From contig NC_089275.1 in assembly GCF_963678975.1 (NCBI RefSeq), forward strand, positions 23,001,977 to 23,065,976: a stretch of 64,000 nucleotides of DNA. The letters run 5' to 3'. A program made the translations under genes and the position numbers. Origin of the DNA: Dysidea avara (lineage: Eukaryota > Porifera > Demospongiae > Dictyoceratida > Dysideidae). Of this stretch, positions 12,172 through 23,959 are shown in pieces. The notes beneath the pieces were generated by a model that did not search any database, had not been told where the DNA came from, and worked only from the letters and a program-made list of their open reading frames with translations. Every line of letters begins with the position of its first letter. Position 1 is the stretch's first letter.

Positions 12172-12659
12172 TTAATTATCGAATAAAATGCAAAAAAGCT
12201 GAATAGAAAATTCAATTGATTATATCGAAGTACTATACATGTAGTTTTGTGCTTTAGTTAGGCTGAGAAACTAGGTAATTACTTGTCATAAAATATCTAC
12301 AGGCAGAAATATACATTTTATGTGAAAATATCTCCAAATTGCAGTATTTTATCATCTAGTTTTCAAAATTTTCCTGGGGGGGGGGGGCATGCCCCCAGAC
12401 CCCTTAGTTTCCACCTCCACCCAAGAGATTAGTACCTTGAGTTAGCCCCCCCCCCCCCCCTTTTATAATTCCTAGATCCGCCCCTGAGCAGTGGTTACAA
12501 GGCTACACATTATCACTTATATTTCATGATCTACTATTGGTCCCAACTTTAAACTCACAGTGATGAATAATGGGTAGACAAAATAAATTATAGAATATAA
12601 TGATACTAAGATGAAAGAAAAAAGCTACATTTTAACTTTTCGTTTGAGCAATTATAAAA

Positions 12660-13050
12660 CATTATACATCACCTGAAACAAAATTTAGTAAGAATTTCAA
12701 AAATCTAAACCAGAAGTATCTACGTCAATCACAAGCAAAGTTATGGCCATTTTATTGAAGAAGTGTAAGCACAATAAAAATTTCAACAGAAACTTTGAGT
12801 GGTCATAACTTAAAGGGAGCTAGACCAATAAAATGAGCCAAATTTGGTGTGAGAAAGTTTCTTGATAGGGTCCATGTTTGTGCCAAATTTCATTTCATGA
12901 AAATCAAAATGGGTCCAGATTTTGATTTGGCATGGAATGACTCTACCATTGAAATATGTGTGCACGTGATTGATAACAGCAATAATGAAATTAGAGGCGG
13001 AGGGATGTGGGCTTGGATGAGAAACGATTAATCAAGTTTGCCTGGCCTAA
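12660..13050 (-). repeat. Right arm of the 8860-13050 inverted repeat (uninterrupted copy)
   Basis: Inverted counterpart of 8860-9795. It lacks the 436-bp insertion found in the left arm and so preserves the pre-insertion arrangement. Confidence 0.75.
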
Positions 13051-13689
13051 AAGTGTCTCTGCCATCCCTGGCTAGCTTACTAATATGAAGTAGAGAAGCT
13101 TCTGTTCTGAAACAATTGAAATTGAGGGTCCACTCAGTAACCAAATACTGATTTTCAGTGCAGCACTGTGAGCCGAAGTAGAAGAGTACAAAACACAAAT
13201 ACAAATATAGATATACAACACCAAAAATAAATATGCACACACACAAAGCCAATACAAAGAAATAATACATAATATTAGCTAATGCCAATTCAATTTTTTG
13301 AAAGAAGTAGTAGCTTCCATAACAGTTGATTATACAGTACACACCCATGATAATAAAAGGACCTTTCCCGAGGCCTTTACCAAAATTGGTATATACCCTG
13401 GGAATAAAAAGACGATTGGTATTACGGTCAACATGACCAGTTACATCTTTAGAGTATCGAAAAATATCTTGTAAATATGATGGAGAAAATTTGTGTATGG
13501 ACTTAAATCTTGAATAGCAGTATGATAATGTCAACGCTCTGTTAAAGTAAAGGATAATCTAGAGGTAGCTAGTAATAGATATTCAGGATGATGGAATTTT
13601 TTTAACAAACTTGGAAGGATCGTTGTTTGTCATTCCAGGTAGAGCCAATGATGGCCTAATTGTAACAATGATTGTTGACATGAGTGTCT

Positions 13690-13936
13690 CGGTGGTGGAT
13701 TGGGGGGGGGGGGGGGGGGGGTGCCCCCATTCCCCCCCCCCCCCTTTCCTTTATCCCTTTAAAAAAATTGCATACAAGATCAAGATACTCTGATAGAGCA
13801 GTCACTCTAATAAAGCAGTCACAGTGTTCATGAGGCAGTGTAGCTTAACTATGAAGCTATGAATAAGAATATTAATACACCTTATAGTAAATACATTTAG
13901 TAAAAGGCAGCCATTATTGCTGTGACCTTTTCTTTT
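13690..13936 (+). mobile_element. Left part of a CAGGGGCGGATCC-family element
   Basis: From the poly-G/poly-C core to TGTGACCTTTT this matches the left two-thirds of the intact copy at 40375-40673, including AAGCAGTCAC and GAGGCAGTGTAGCTT. The matching right third is found at 20693-20758, beyond the large foldback. Confidence 0.65.
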
Positions 13937-13954
13937 GGCAGTGGATATCCATCT

Positions 13955-14130
13955 GGCAGTCATATTAATTTAAAAAAAACTTAGACAAAAAGGGGTCCTC
14001 AAACAAGATAAAATAAATATCATGCCCTGTCCTGGAATCGAACCCGATACTTCCAGTGTGTGAGTCAAGGATTGTAACCACTGTGCTACGTGGCTTCCAG
14101 CTACCCATCTCTTTTAGTTTCTACCTTATA
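13955..14130 (-). mobile_element. tRNA-derived SINE-like segment (arm tip, left)
   Basis: On the minus strand it has an A-box-like TAGCACAGTGGTTA and a B-box GGGTTCGATTCC at tRNA-like spacing, then a tail with TTTTTGTCTAAG. It is homologous to 20524-20692 and 48555-48740. Confidence 0.7.
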
Positions 14131-15070
14131 TATGCCATTCATGAAGAAACATATATACGAAGAATACCTAGTGAAGAAGAAACCAAAGCTGAACCCGACC
14201 CTAATGCTAACGTGACGTTTGCCTGTTAAACACAATGATGACTTTCACTGTCTGTATGAAGGTAGGTTTTTGGATGAATTCAAGGTGAACTAGGGTTGGC
14301 CTGGCTTTGCTGGGATGCTTGCTCCAACCCTACTTCGCCTCGTACTTACCCAAAAACTTACCTTTACACAACTAGTGTGTTTGATACTCGAGTCATGGGT
14401 GACACTGCCGGACGGATATCAAACAGAAGTAGTGTCCGGCTGCCGGACGAATATCTACTGCATTTTTTTTTTCACAGTGGATATTCGTCCAGCAGTCGGA
14501 CACTATTTCTGTTTGATATCCATCCGGTAGTGTCACCCATAACTCGAGCATCAAACACACTAGCTGTATGAAGGTAAGTTTTTCTTTTGGTTCCAATGTA
14601 AATCGGAAAAATACACATGATAACAAATGCTACAATTACAATCTACAAAAGTTTTTGGGTGAGCTCGAGGCTAGCTAGGGTTAACAGGCAAACGTCCCGT
14701 TAGCGTTAGGGTAGGGTTCAGCTTTGGGCTTTTTTTGTTGTTTTTTTTTAAATTTAAACTTTATGGTGTAAACACACCAAAGGCCTGAAGGTAACATGCA
14801 CCAACAGCCTTGTACATTACCCTATGTTACTTATTTACATACATACATACAGTTGCTAAGGAGAGATTAGCCGATTGAAGGTGGGTGGCTGTGACTGAGT
14901 GAATTCATGAGAAACTAGGAGTTAAGTAACATGTACAGTTGCTCTTATCGTCGAAGCCACCCACCTTATCGTCGTTGCTCTTATTGCTCTTATCGTCGTT
15001 TCTTCTTCACTGGGTATTCTTAAGCTTCTTATGTAGGTTTCTTCCTCGGTTTCTTCTTGAAAGACGTATA
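14131..15070. mobile_element. ~940-bp insertion in the left foldback arm, with internal palindromes
   Basis: It interrupts the arm at CTACCTTATA/TATAGAGTCATT; the right arm reads straight through as CTACCTTATAGAGTCATTAA. A TATA repeat flanks it. Inside, 14180-14225 and 14690-14735 are inverted copies (AACCAAAGCTGAACCC) around a central hairpin at 14390-14570 built from GCCGGACGGATATC units. Confidence 0.7.
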
Positions 15071-15957
15071 GAGTCATTAATCGATTCCCGGACGAATTTA
15101 TATCCGGACACCTGTAGCAACCAAACAAATAGTTCCATAGCCCTGATATTTGCAGCATAGGAGGACATATGCATTGGCACTTTACATACCAAAAATCACT
15201 CCAATCGGTTGAAGCAGATAGGAATACGAAGTCCAAATGTCCGTCCGAAAAAACGATCGATTACCGGACAAAAATAAATCTATATCCGGACAACAGCTCA
15301 TAATTCCGCAAGGAAAGAACCGATTGCCGCCAAACTCTAGTATATATAACTTTAGTCTATGTTAGTACCATGATAAAAAGTTAGAGTCTGAAATGTACAC
15401 CAACTGGCAGATACAGCTTGCTGAAGTCCACCTACTCCAACCACCACTATTTCCGGCCACTTTATATCTAGCAAATATGGGCCGGTTACTTTAATCATGT
15501 GCATCTGCAGTCAGAACCGTAGCCTGAAGAACTGCCTTCTTAGAGAAAGGTCCACAATTTAAGTTTTAAAAGGTTCACAATGTTAGCAAGAGGTCCACAA
15601 TTTTGTTAGCTATACAAGTCCAAATTTTCAGTAGAAAGTCCATTAGCTGCAGTTTACTAAAATACCATCACTAATAAGTATATATGTATCGAGCTAAATT
15701 AAATCTCGAATTAAATGCTCTGGCTAACTTATTCAGTAAATGTGAGATATTCTAATAGAGCAGTCAACCACTCTAATAGAACAGTCACTCTAATAGAATA
15801 GTTAAAAGTTGAATGTGACTACTTAATTCATTTACAAAACATGGTGAGATCATCTAAACTTGATCAAATTATGAAACTGAGGCACTGAGCCACTCAGACC
15901 CCCATGAATAACAGCCATGCTTCAACTTCATGTATAATGTGTAAATTTAATTCCATC

Positions 15958-16335
15958 CAAAACAACTTATAGCTGTAAAAAAAGTACACGCCCAAGTAAA
16001 GCAGAGTTAACTGCGACAAAAAGTGATGATATCATAGTGCAACCATGTGTAACTTCAAACCATTTATTGCTATCAGAGAATCAATTGCTTCATTGAGAAT
16101 CAAATTTGAGAAGCTAGCAGCAATTTGGCATTTATGAAGATGCTCACACACTTAAAAGCTAGCAGCATTACATAGTTCTCAATAATACTTTAACAATAAT
16201 ATTGCATTATTTGATTAATATTTCCAAACCTCACACATGGCCACACTATGATATCATTACTTTTTGCCGCAGTTAAGTCTGCTTTACTTGGACACACACT
16301 TTTTACAGATATAAGTTGTTTTGGATGGGATATTC
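15958..16335. repeat. Foldback MITE
   Basis: About 100-bp inverted ends, for example AAGTGATGATATCATAGTG at 16020-16040 against CACTATGATATCATTACTTT at 16244, with outer ends CCATCCAAAACAACTTATA and its inverse near 16310-16330. Confidence 0.7.
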
Positions 16336-17174
16336 ATAACACAAATTATGAGGTTCAAACATACCTTTACAATGCTGCCAGTAAAGCTAAAGTACACATA
16401 CACATTATGGTAACAAGAGCACAGAAGAAATTACCAGTTGTTAGTGGTGAGTTGGCATATACATGGTATACAAAGCTTATAAAACATGATCTCTGTTCCT
16501 AATTGATGAAAATGGCAGTGAAAGCTCTCATGGTAAGTACTGTTAGAATCAACATTACCAACTTCATTAATATTTTAGAGCAATGTGCAGCCAAAAAGTG
16601 TATGATTGAGCAATTAGTGGATAGCTATAGCATATGATATCTGATTGGTTTCACAAATACTGCTGCCATTTCTCTGAAAAAGCAAGCCCCCATCACTTCA
16701 AATGTAAGGAGCATCAACAATATCATAATATACTGTAGCTTTACTTATGTAGCTCTTTATCTGTGACTCAGTAGTAATGAACAACTCTAAAAGAGCATTC
16801 ACGATTAAAATATTCCAAAGAAATGCTGTTAACCTAGGAAGCATAATGGGAGCTACTGAAGCTTAAAATTTGGGGAATTCCTGAAACCAAGAAGAGATGT
16901 TTAGCTGAAGACTTTACTCCACTTGCTATCACACGTCCTCGAAGAAAATGACTTGCATAGTTATATAAGTAAACATAGATCTAGTGTATTATTGTTCTCT
17001 TTAGTATGCATATTAATGATTAAAGTATAATACAAAGTTTGATTGGGAAACAACAAATTGATTGTGGGTTTCAGCTTGTGATATTCTAAGTGATGAATCA
17101 GTGATTTGTAAATTTTTTGCACTAGACTATAATAATTCATGTAGTGATAGCATTATGCACTATTGTCAATATCA

Positions 17175-17905
17175 AAATGCAGACTTTAAAGTTGCCAGTT
17201 TTGGCAGCCTATAAAATTGCCAGTTTTGGAATTTGCCAGGTTTGGCAGCCTTGAAAATTGCCAGTTTGACAGCCTTGAAAGTAGCCAGGTTTACTTGAGC
17301 AGCCTCGGAAATTATCAGTTTGGCAGCCTTGAAAGCAGCCAGTTTTGGCAGCCTTGAAAATTGCCCTATTTAAATTTCCACAATTGGCAATTAGATAATT
17401 TCCCATTACTACCAAAATTAGAATCTATACCACAATCAGATATATCACACACCAATATATAAAGTACAATACAAATGTGGCACTGTGCATTGTTGTCAAT
17501 ATCAAAAGCCAGACTTGAAATTTGCCAGTATTGGCAGCCTTGAAAATCGCCAATTGTGGCAATTTTTTTTGAATTTCCCATTACTAACAAATATGTATCT
17601 ATACCACAATCAGATATATCATACACCAATATAAAGTGCAATGTAAATTCTGCCAATTTTGGAACATTAGTGTTACCAATAGTTAAACTACGAATTTAAC
17701 AAATAGCTACGGCTAGATATAATTTGCAAAAAGTTGCCAGTTTTGGCAGCTTTTGAAGTTGCCAGTTTTGGCAGCTTTTGAAGTTGCCTGTTTTGGCATC
17801 TTTTGAAGTTGCCTGTTTTGGCAGCTTTGAAAGTTGCCAAAAATGGCAAAAAGTAGGTTTACTAAAACCTGCCAAAGATGGCTTGTGAACATACCTGAAT
17901 TTGGG
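17175..17905. repeat. Degenerate tandem array of TTGCCAGTTTTGGCAGC units
   Basis: Units of roughly 20-25 bp built on the near-palindrome TGCCAGTTTTGGCA followed by CCTTGAAA or TTTTGAAG. Open frames over it (FQGCQTxN-type) are repeat artefacts. Confidence 0.85.
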
Positions 17906-19636
17906 CAAAAATTTAAACATATTTGACTCAGGCCTAGTTAGTTAATGATTATAGCTAATATTATTCAGAAAAATGTACATAATTATAGGGTGAGTGTGAT
18001 CCTCAGTTACATGCAACAGCAGAAAGGTGTTAATTAAACATTTGTGTGGGCCAGTGTTTGAATTGTAAAATAACATGAAGGTATACTAATTTCTCAGTGC
18101 AAAGACTGGGGGAGGGGGTAAGTTAGCTAACACTTCAAGAGTTGTAATTTTAACCATCAGAATTTAAGTTTGTACAAGCCCAAGGAAAGGATTATTCACT
18201 ATTCCCAAGTCAATAATTTTGGCCACAATTAGCCATCTCACTTCTAGCCCTTGGATGCTGGAGGTTAGTAGATAATATGACAAAAGACTATCTTGAAAAT
18301 AACTATTACTGTAGAGTATAAACATATGTACTTCACTTGACTGTTCAATTAGAATGCATGTGTGACTGTTGTACTAGAGTAAATTGATCTGGGATCAGAT
18401 CCTGTATTTCTACATACATTGTTGGGATAGTTTAAGATAACTCTCACTTTTACACCTGTGATACTAACTGCAGAAAAATGTGTTTCATCATGAAATCGCT
18501 GCAACTTGTCAAGCAGCTAACAAAGTATACTATTCAAAGTTCTGAAAAAAATTTAACAAGGTACCTTTGTATACCCTAAATTCAAGCTCTGGTATGGACA
18601 TGGTAAGGATAATAATGTGTATATATGTATGTCAACTAAATATATACATGCAGATAGCTCAGGTCTGAAGAGGTTATATTATAGCTAATCACTCACTGCA
18701 TTTTTGTGCCATATTATTCTTTGAGACACTATGCATTTTGTAGCGGTGTCCAGCATTTGTTGCACAAAGGTCTTTGGCAGTTCTAAATGATGTTCTTCAT
18801 ATTATTTCTAAAGAATTATTTGGTTGACGTATTTGGTTACACAATTATGCATGTAGAAATAAGTCAGGCACTTACAATCGACTTCTCTATTCAGAGAACT
18901 CTGCACTGTTGTATCATATATGAACTTTGCAATAATTAGGTCTTAGCCAAACTTCCATAATAAGATTATGGTTAATTGCATTTGTTCATGTTAAAAGCTA
19001 TAGTATACATTTCAACCGAGGCTGCATGTACTGGTCAATTGCATGCATGGGTGAATTGTATAGCTAATATGCAGCTGAGACCACTGGCACCTGCCTAATG
19101 GAAAATATGCACTTGCTTATTTTAGCCATGTGTAGCGAAGTACCGATAAGCAAGTACATGCATGGCTCCAGTGGACAAGTGCAACAATTGCACGCATGAA
19201 GAATTAACACTGTGGTGACTATAAGTAAGGCTCTGTGCTGCATAGCTAAATGACAAGCATGCAGTCCATAAAACAGTTGAAGTGGGACAATGTAACATAA
19301 CAATATCAATATAAGTATTTCCATCAATTCAGTGGTAATGCACTCTATAGGGCATAGCTAGACTTTAGGTGCATCTGAGGGAATTCCCCCCCAGGATATA
19401 TTTTAAATGGAATTTTGTGGTATTTTAGTCAATGAAAATAGCACAATTTTTAGGCAGCAAATTCAAGCTCAAGACCAGCTATACGGATGACATCTGGCAA
19501 ATATCTCTACTGCTACTGCAATTATAGCATCTGTGTCTAAATGTATTGGAGTGTCACAGTGAATAATTATGGGTGGGAAAGCCTAAGTGCTCTCTCAGCA
19601 AGGGCAGTGGAGTAGGCCTAAGAGTGCTTCAAGACA
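17906..19636. other. Loop of the large foldback, no gene seen
   Basis: AT-rich sequence with no recognisable coding or RNA feature. Confidence 0.4.
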
Positions 19637-20523
19637 ATTAAATTACACATTACATGAAGTTGAAGCATGGATGTTATTCATGGGGGTCTGAGTGGCTCAT
19701 GCAGTGCCTCAATTTCATAATTTAATCAAGTTTAGATGATCTCACTATGTTTTTGTAAATTAATTAAACTTTTAAAAGAAAATGTAAAGTTGACTGTTCT
19801 ATTAGAGTGACTGTTCTATTAGAGTGGTTGACGGCTCTATTAGAATATCTCGATCTTTCATTTACTGAATATGTCACCCGGAGCACTTAATTCGAGATTT
19901 AATATATAACTATTGCTACTTATTTATAGTGCATGGTATTTAGTAAACTGCAGCTGATGGACTTCTCTACTGAAAATTTGGACTTGCATAGCTAACAAAA
20001 ATATTATTGTGAAACTTTTGTTGACATTGTGAACCTTTTTTGCTGAAATTGTGGACCTTTTCTCTAAGAGGGTGGTTCTTCAGGAATCCCTGGCTACGGG
20101 TCTGACCGTAGATGTATTAAAGTAACTTATAGGTGCTAGATATATTAAAAGTGTCCGGAAATAGTGGTTGTCGTAGTAGGTGAATGAACTTTAGCAAGCT
20201 GTATCTGCCAGTTGGTGCACATTTCAGACTCCAAATTTTTATCATGGTACTAACATAGACTAAAGTTATATATACTAGAGTTTAGCGAAAATCGGTTCTT
20301 TCCTTGCGGATATAGATTTTTTTGTCCGGTAATCGATCGTTTTTTCGGACGGACATTTGGGCTTCGTATTCCTATCTGCTTCAACTGATTGGAGTGATTT
20401 TTGGTACGTAAAGTGGCAATGCACATGTCCTCCTATGCTGCAAATATCAGGGCTATGGAACTATTTGTTTGGTTGCTACAGGTGTCCGGATATAAATTCG
20501 TCCGGGAATCGGTTAATGACTCT

Positions 20524-20692
20524 ATAAGGTAGAAACTAACAGAGGAGGATAGCTGGGAGCCACATAGCACAGTGGTTACTATCCTTGGCTAACACAGTGG
20601 AGGTTCCGGGTTCGATTCTCGGCAGGTCATGGTTTTGGTTTTCTTTCTCCGTTCGGGACCCTCACGTGACTGCCGGACGGATATCCATTGCC
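20524..20692 (+). mobile_element. tRNA-derived SINE-like segment (arm tip, right)
   Basis: A-box-like TAGCACAGTGGTTA at 20566 and B-box GGGTTCGATTC near 20608. Inverted counterpart of 13937-14130. A second TCACGTGA lies at 20662-20669. Confidence 0.7.
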
Positions 20693-20758
20693 TTTTTTTT
20701 GCTCTTCAATTTTTCAGCAAAGTGCACCCCCCCTTTCCAAACTCTGGATTTGTCCCTG
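20693..20758 (+). mobile_element. Right part of a CAGGGGCGGATCC-family element
   Basis: TTTGCTCTTC...TTTCCAAACTCTGGATT...CCCTG matches the right end of 40375-40673 and completes the fragment at 13690-13936. Confidence 0.65.
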
Positions 20759-20839
20759 CGTTTTCAGCTGATAAAAGTGAACAGTAGAATCTGATTAGTG
20801 GCAGAAATTGCGTCATGCAACTCTCGCGGTAGGTTAATT

Positions 20840-20880
20840 ATGATCACGTGATCGTCGCTAAGCAACGACTATCGTAATTC
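20840..20880 (+). promoter_or_regulatory. Promoter-like motifs upstream of the pseudogene
   Basis: A perfect palindrome GATCACGTGATC (E-box core) is followed by GTCGCTAAGCAACGAC, an imperfect inverted repeat resembling an X-box. They sit within 60 bp of the ATG at 20899. Function is inferred from motif type only. Confidence 0.35.
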
Positions 20881-20898
20881 TGGTAGACTATATTTATA

Positions 20899-22481
20899 AT
20901 GAGAATCCTAAAAAAGGCTACTTGTCTAGCAATTTTTGGAATTGTATGTTACTTGATAAATGATACAAAGTTATTGCTGGACGATTCCCGGGCCAAAAAT
21001 CAGTAGTCAGCATTTTATTGGGACAAGCTATCCAACGACAAAATTCACAAAAAGGCTGGAACATCTCCTAAACTGGATGCACCACTGTGAACCGTGACGA
21101 ACAGAAAAACAGTGCCACAGCGGGAAGCTCTCAAGACTACCTCGAAGCCGCCGACCACCAACGAAACTATTACTTTGCACTCAAAGGCTACCAACAAAGT
21201 TCCTACCTCGGCTCCTACTAAGTCCTCTGGAGAGCCAGTATCTCAGGGGCATGCTTTTATTTATAGCAACTTTGAAGAGCAAACTAATGGAGCTAAAAAT
21301 TTATGGCAGTTTGAAATGTGGGCTAAGTTATTTGACATAAAGGTTGCAGAACCATTTGCTGTAGACTCTATGTTTGGATTGAAGGGGGCACTTCCTAACA
21401 TCTCTCAATCGCTATGATTCAGTGACTATTTTGATATAAAGTTGTGGAACTAAATGGTTGGTGAGTATGGTGGCAGTCCACTAGTCAAGTGGGAAAATTG
21501 TCTCTCTAATGCTCCTCGGCAAGTCATAATTCTGTGTACAGTAATGAGAGCTGTAAAGCAAGCACTTATTGTGAAGAGGACGTAAAGAAACTCATTCCAC
21601 AAGATGATATGCTTTGGCTGAAAAAAAAGTTTGATGTCGTCAGGATGGTAACTATTGTTTGTAGTACGTCCTCCCATCATGTAGTGACTCTTGAAGAATA
21701 CAATTCTTACATATTTGGAGCCAAGCCAAGTGACAGTAATATTAGTGAATTGGTTTGGTATTGGTGTACAAAGAGAAAGGGTGGAAATCAAATCAAAACC
21801 ATCATCTAAGTCTTTTCTTTCTTCTACACGTATCTCCTTTGTTCCCCCAGTAAATGGTTCTCATGTATCACCTAATATTTTACCAAGCCAGAGAGTTTTA
21901 AATGCATACAAAACTTATGTCACAGAATACATTGGTGACCACAAGTATATTGGAATTGTTTTTAGAACACACTGTGTACTGTTTTACTTTGCTGGTAGTT
22001 TTGATGTAAAAAAAAGCATTTGCTTGACTGCAGCAAACAGCTTAGCGATGTATTGAACAAAGTTAGGAATAAATGGAAAATATTTCTAGCTTATGAGTTG
22101 GATTCCGCATTTGGAAGTAATGGATATTATAATTCCTCTAGTGATGAAAGGTTTATTCCAATTCGTAATCAAATATTCACAGACGTTTTTAATGGTAGTC
22201 TTCAAATGAAGCTGAGAGAAGAAAGGTTAATAAAAGCTGCAGGTGGAATAACAGACAAGGGATTTATTGCACTGTTGGAAAAGACAATTGCTACACATGC
22301 TGATTGTATTATATTACTTGGAACCACATCTAGTTTGTTGACTCATCAGCACAAACATATATTTCACTTCACAATAGCAGTACTATGTGTGTTGTATCTG
22401 TCTGCGCACATGATTACTATGACTCAACTGGTAAGAAAGTCTCATCACATAGCATACCAGACATGTTTATGTAAGGTATAG
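20899..22481 (+). pseudogene. Intronless, broken O-fucosyltransferase-like gene
   Basis: From ATG 20899 the frame encodes a short basic start and hydrophobic stretch (MRILKKATCLAIFGIVCYLI), as in a type II Golgi anchor, then a Thr/Pro/Lys-rich stem, then a globular region. The frame is broken by TAG after residue 35, later TGA and TAA codons, and at least three frame changes (about 21560-21600, 21770 and 22015). The globular part continues across frames: an N-terminal NLWQFEMWAKLF block, a central KYIGIVFRT strand and a C-terminal DKGFIALLEKTIATHADCII segment. These fit a GDP-fucose O-fucosyltransferase-like fold; that family call is from recall and uncertain. No introns are visible although its neighbours are intron-rich, so a retrocopy or an intronless family member that later decayed are both possible. 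Confidence 0.6.
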
Positions 22482-22678
22482 ATACTCATTAATGCTGAAA
22501 TGTTGAAGTGGAGTAAGACATAAGAAAATGGATCTAGATAAGCTTAATGTTATAAATTGTAATTTCAGTCATACGGGTTTCATTTTACCACATCTGTACA
22601 CATCAATTATAACTGATTATATTGAAAGTTTGTAATATAATACAGATGGGATATACATTCAGAAAAGGCTTTAAAATA

Positions 22679-22817
22679 GAACCTGCTAATCAGGACACTT
22701 GAAATGAGGACACCTGTATAATCTGGACACTGATTGGTAATGGTCCCAAAATATCTGTTAGCCTTGATAATCAGGACACTTTTGGTCAGCAAGGTGTCCT
22801 TAATACACAGCAGGTTT
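22679..22817. mobile_element. Short MITE with pogo/Tc1-like ends
   Basis: About 139 bp with inverted ends AACCTGCTAATCAGGACAC and AACCTGCTGTGTATTAAGG (reverse complement of the right end), and repeated CAGGACACTT inside. Superfamily is a guess from the style of the ends. Confidence 0.65.
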
Positions 22818-23440
22818 TGTTGACTACCTTTTAAAGATTGATCATAAGCAGCTTGAATTTAACTTGATGAGTTTTTACAGGCTATATATTGGCAGTCGGT
22901 ACTCTACCTCATACAAATAAGGAATAGGGATTAGTGCTGAGTGCTTTTGACATTTTGCGGATAGACAGTACAATATTATGGTAGCTATAACTATATTTTC
23001 AGTGTATAGCTACCTTAGATCCCATACAGATACAACAAAGTACAGTTTCTAAACAATTTTTACTCTAGTGTAACTATAGTATGACTATTGTACACCAGTC
23101 CATATCCTAGCTTTCTTAGGTACACTTTTTCAGTAAAGCTTTAAAAGACTGTTTCTTAAAATCCACATGCAGTATTGTGGTGTTAAGAAATTAGATAGTA
23201 TCATTTTGGTTAAACTAAGATATTCGTTTTTGAAACAAATACCTTAGTTTAACTAAATATGGTTTATTGTTCAGCACTATAGGAATGCATGGCTAATCTA
23301 TGGTGGTAACATCAAGCAAACTCGCAAATTCCATGTTTGACTCTACTTAGTTTGTATAAAATTTGCAAAATAGGGCCATTGGTTTACTCAATGTAACTAT
23401 GAATCATGTTGCTTCTGAGGTTTCAGCGATCCCTATTAAA
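22818..23440. other. Intergenic, nothing coding seen
   Basis: Only a short hairpin near 23212-23264 (TAAACTAAGATATTCG / CCTTAGTTTAACT) stands out. Confidence 0.4.
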
Positions 23441-23449
23441 AGGTTTGAG

Positions 23450-23590
23450 GTCCAGTCATGGATTTTTTCTCCTTTCTCCACCTTTTCAAACATACTATGT
23501 AACAACTTTAAACAGGCTGTAGGACCAGGTGACATACAGACCTTCAGCACTTGTGCTGTAAAGCCTTAATAAATATTTAATTTTGTAATG
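23450..23590 (+). mobile_element. SINE 3' fragment (family with tail CTTCAGCACTTGTGCTG)
   Basis: Contains CTGTAGGACCAGGTG and CCTTCAGCACTTGTGCTGTAA then a TAATAAAT tail. Inverted relatives are at 25855-25910, 26130-26340 and 26435-26525. Confidence 0.6.
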
Positions 23591-23959
23591 TGTCTATAGC
23601 TTATGTATTTATGGATTAAATTGGTAGACACCACTATATAGCTATATGGACTTTGGTACTAATGGTTCTCCTGATCAACATTATATAAGTCAAGTACGTA
23701 CATGTGCAATCTACAATTTCCTAAAAATTTCACCTAGATAATGCTCTTTTGTGTTCCTTGCAATATGCTCCTACAACATTTTCTTACAATAATTTTGAAT
23801 TTTATTCAGTGAATGCTGACTTTTCTATTAAGAATATCAATCTAAGCAGCTATGTAGTTTGCATTTCCAGACTCTACTCTATTAGGGAGCATCAATCATT
23901 TTCATGGAATTAAACTCTGCAGTTTGGTTCAAACTGTACCATAATTTATGTGAACCAGG

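Larger units (their letters stand above)
10233..12486. mobile_element. 2.25-kb element with CAGGGGCGGATCC-type ends and 5-bp TSD
   Basis: Starts CAGGGGTGGATACAGG and ends CCTAGATCCGCCCCTG. A perfect 5-bp repeat AGCAG flanks it (10228-10232 and 12487-12491), so the two ends belong to one insertion. It is far longer than its relatives and contains poly-C/G tracts, CTCTAATAGAG modules near 10507 and 10532, a 57-nt hairpin and a tRNA-like cloverleaf. The minus-strand open frames at 11579-12015 have no recognised domain and shift frame, so no transposase is seen. Confidence 0.7.
13937..20692. mobile_element. 6.76-kb foldback element with ~1.06-kb inverted arms
   Basis: Left end GGCAGTGGATATCCATCTGG and right end (reverse complement) GGCAATGGATATCCGTCCGG are matching terminal repeats. 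The arms continue: 13937-14130 plus 15071-15958 on the left pair with 19637-20692 on the right. The left arm is interrupted at 14131-15070. Each arm carries a tRNA-like promoter segment near its tip. The loop (15959-19636) holds a smaller inverted repeat and a TGCC-rich tandem array but no transposase. The element lies between two fragments that together make one CAGGGGCGGATCC-family copy. Confidence 0.7.

Noticed and set aside
17209..17920. Minus-strand FQGCQTGN-type protein
   Set aside because: Translation of the TGCCAGTTTTGGCAGC array.
20560..20635. Functional tRNA gene
   Set aside because: A and B boxes are present but the acceptor and anticodon stems do not pair; it is a SINE head.
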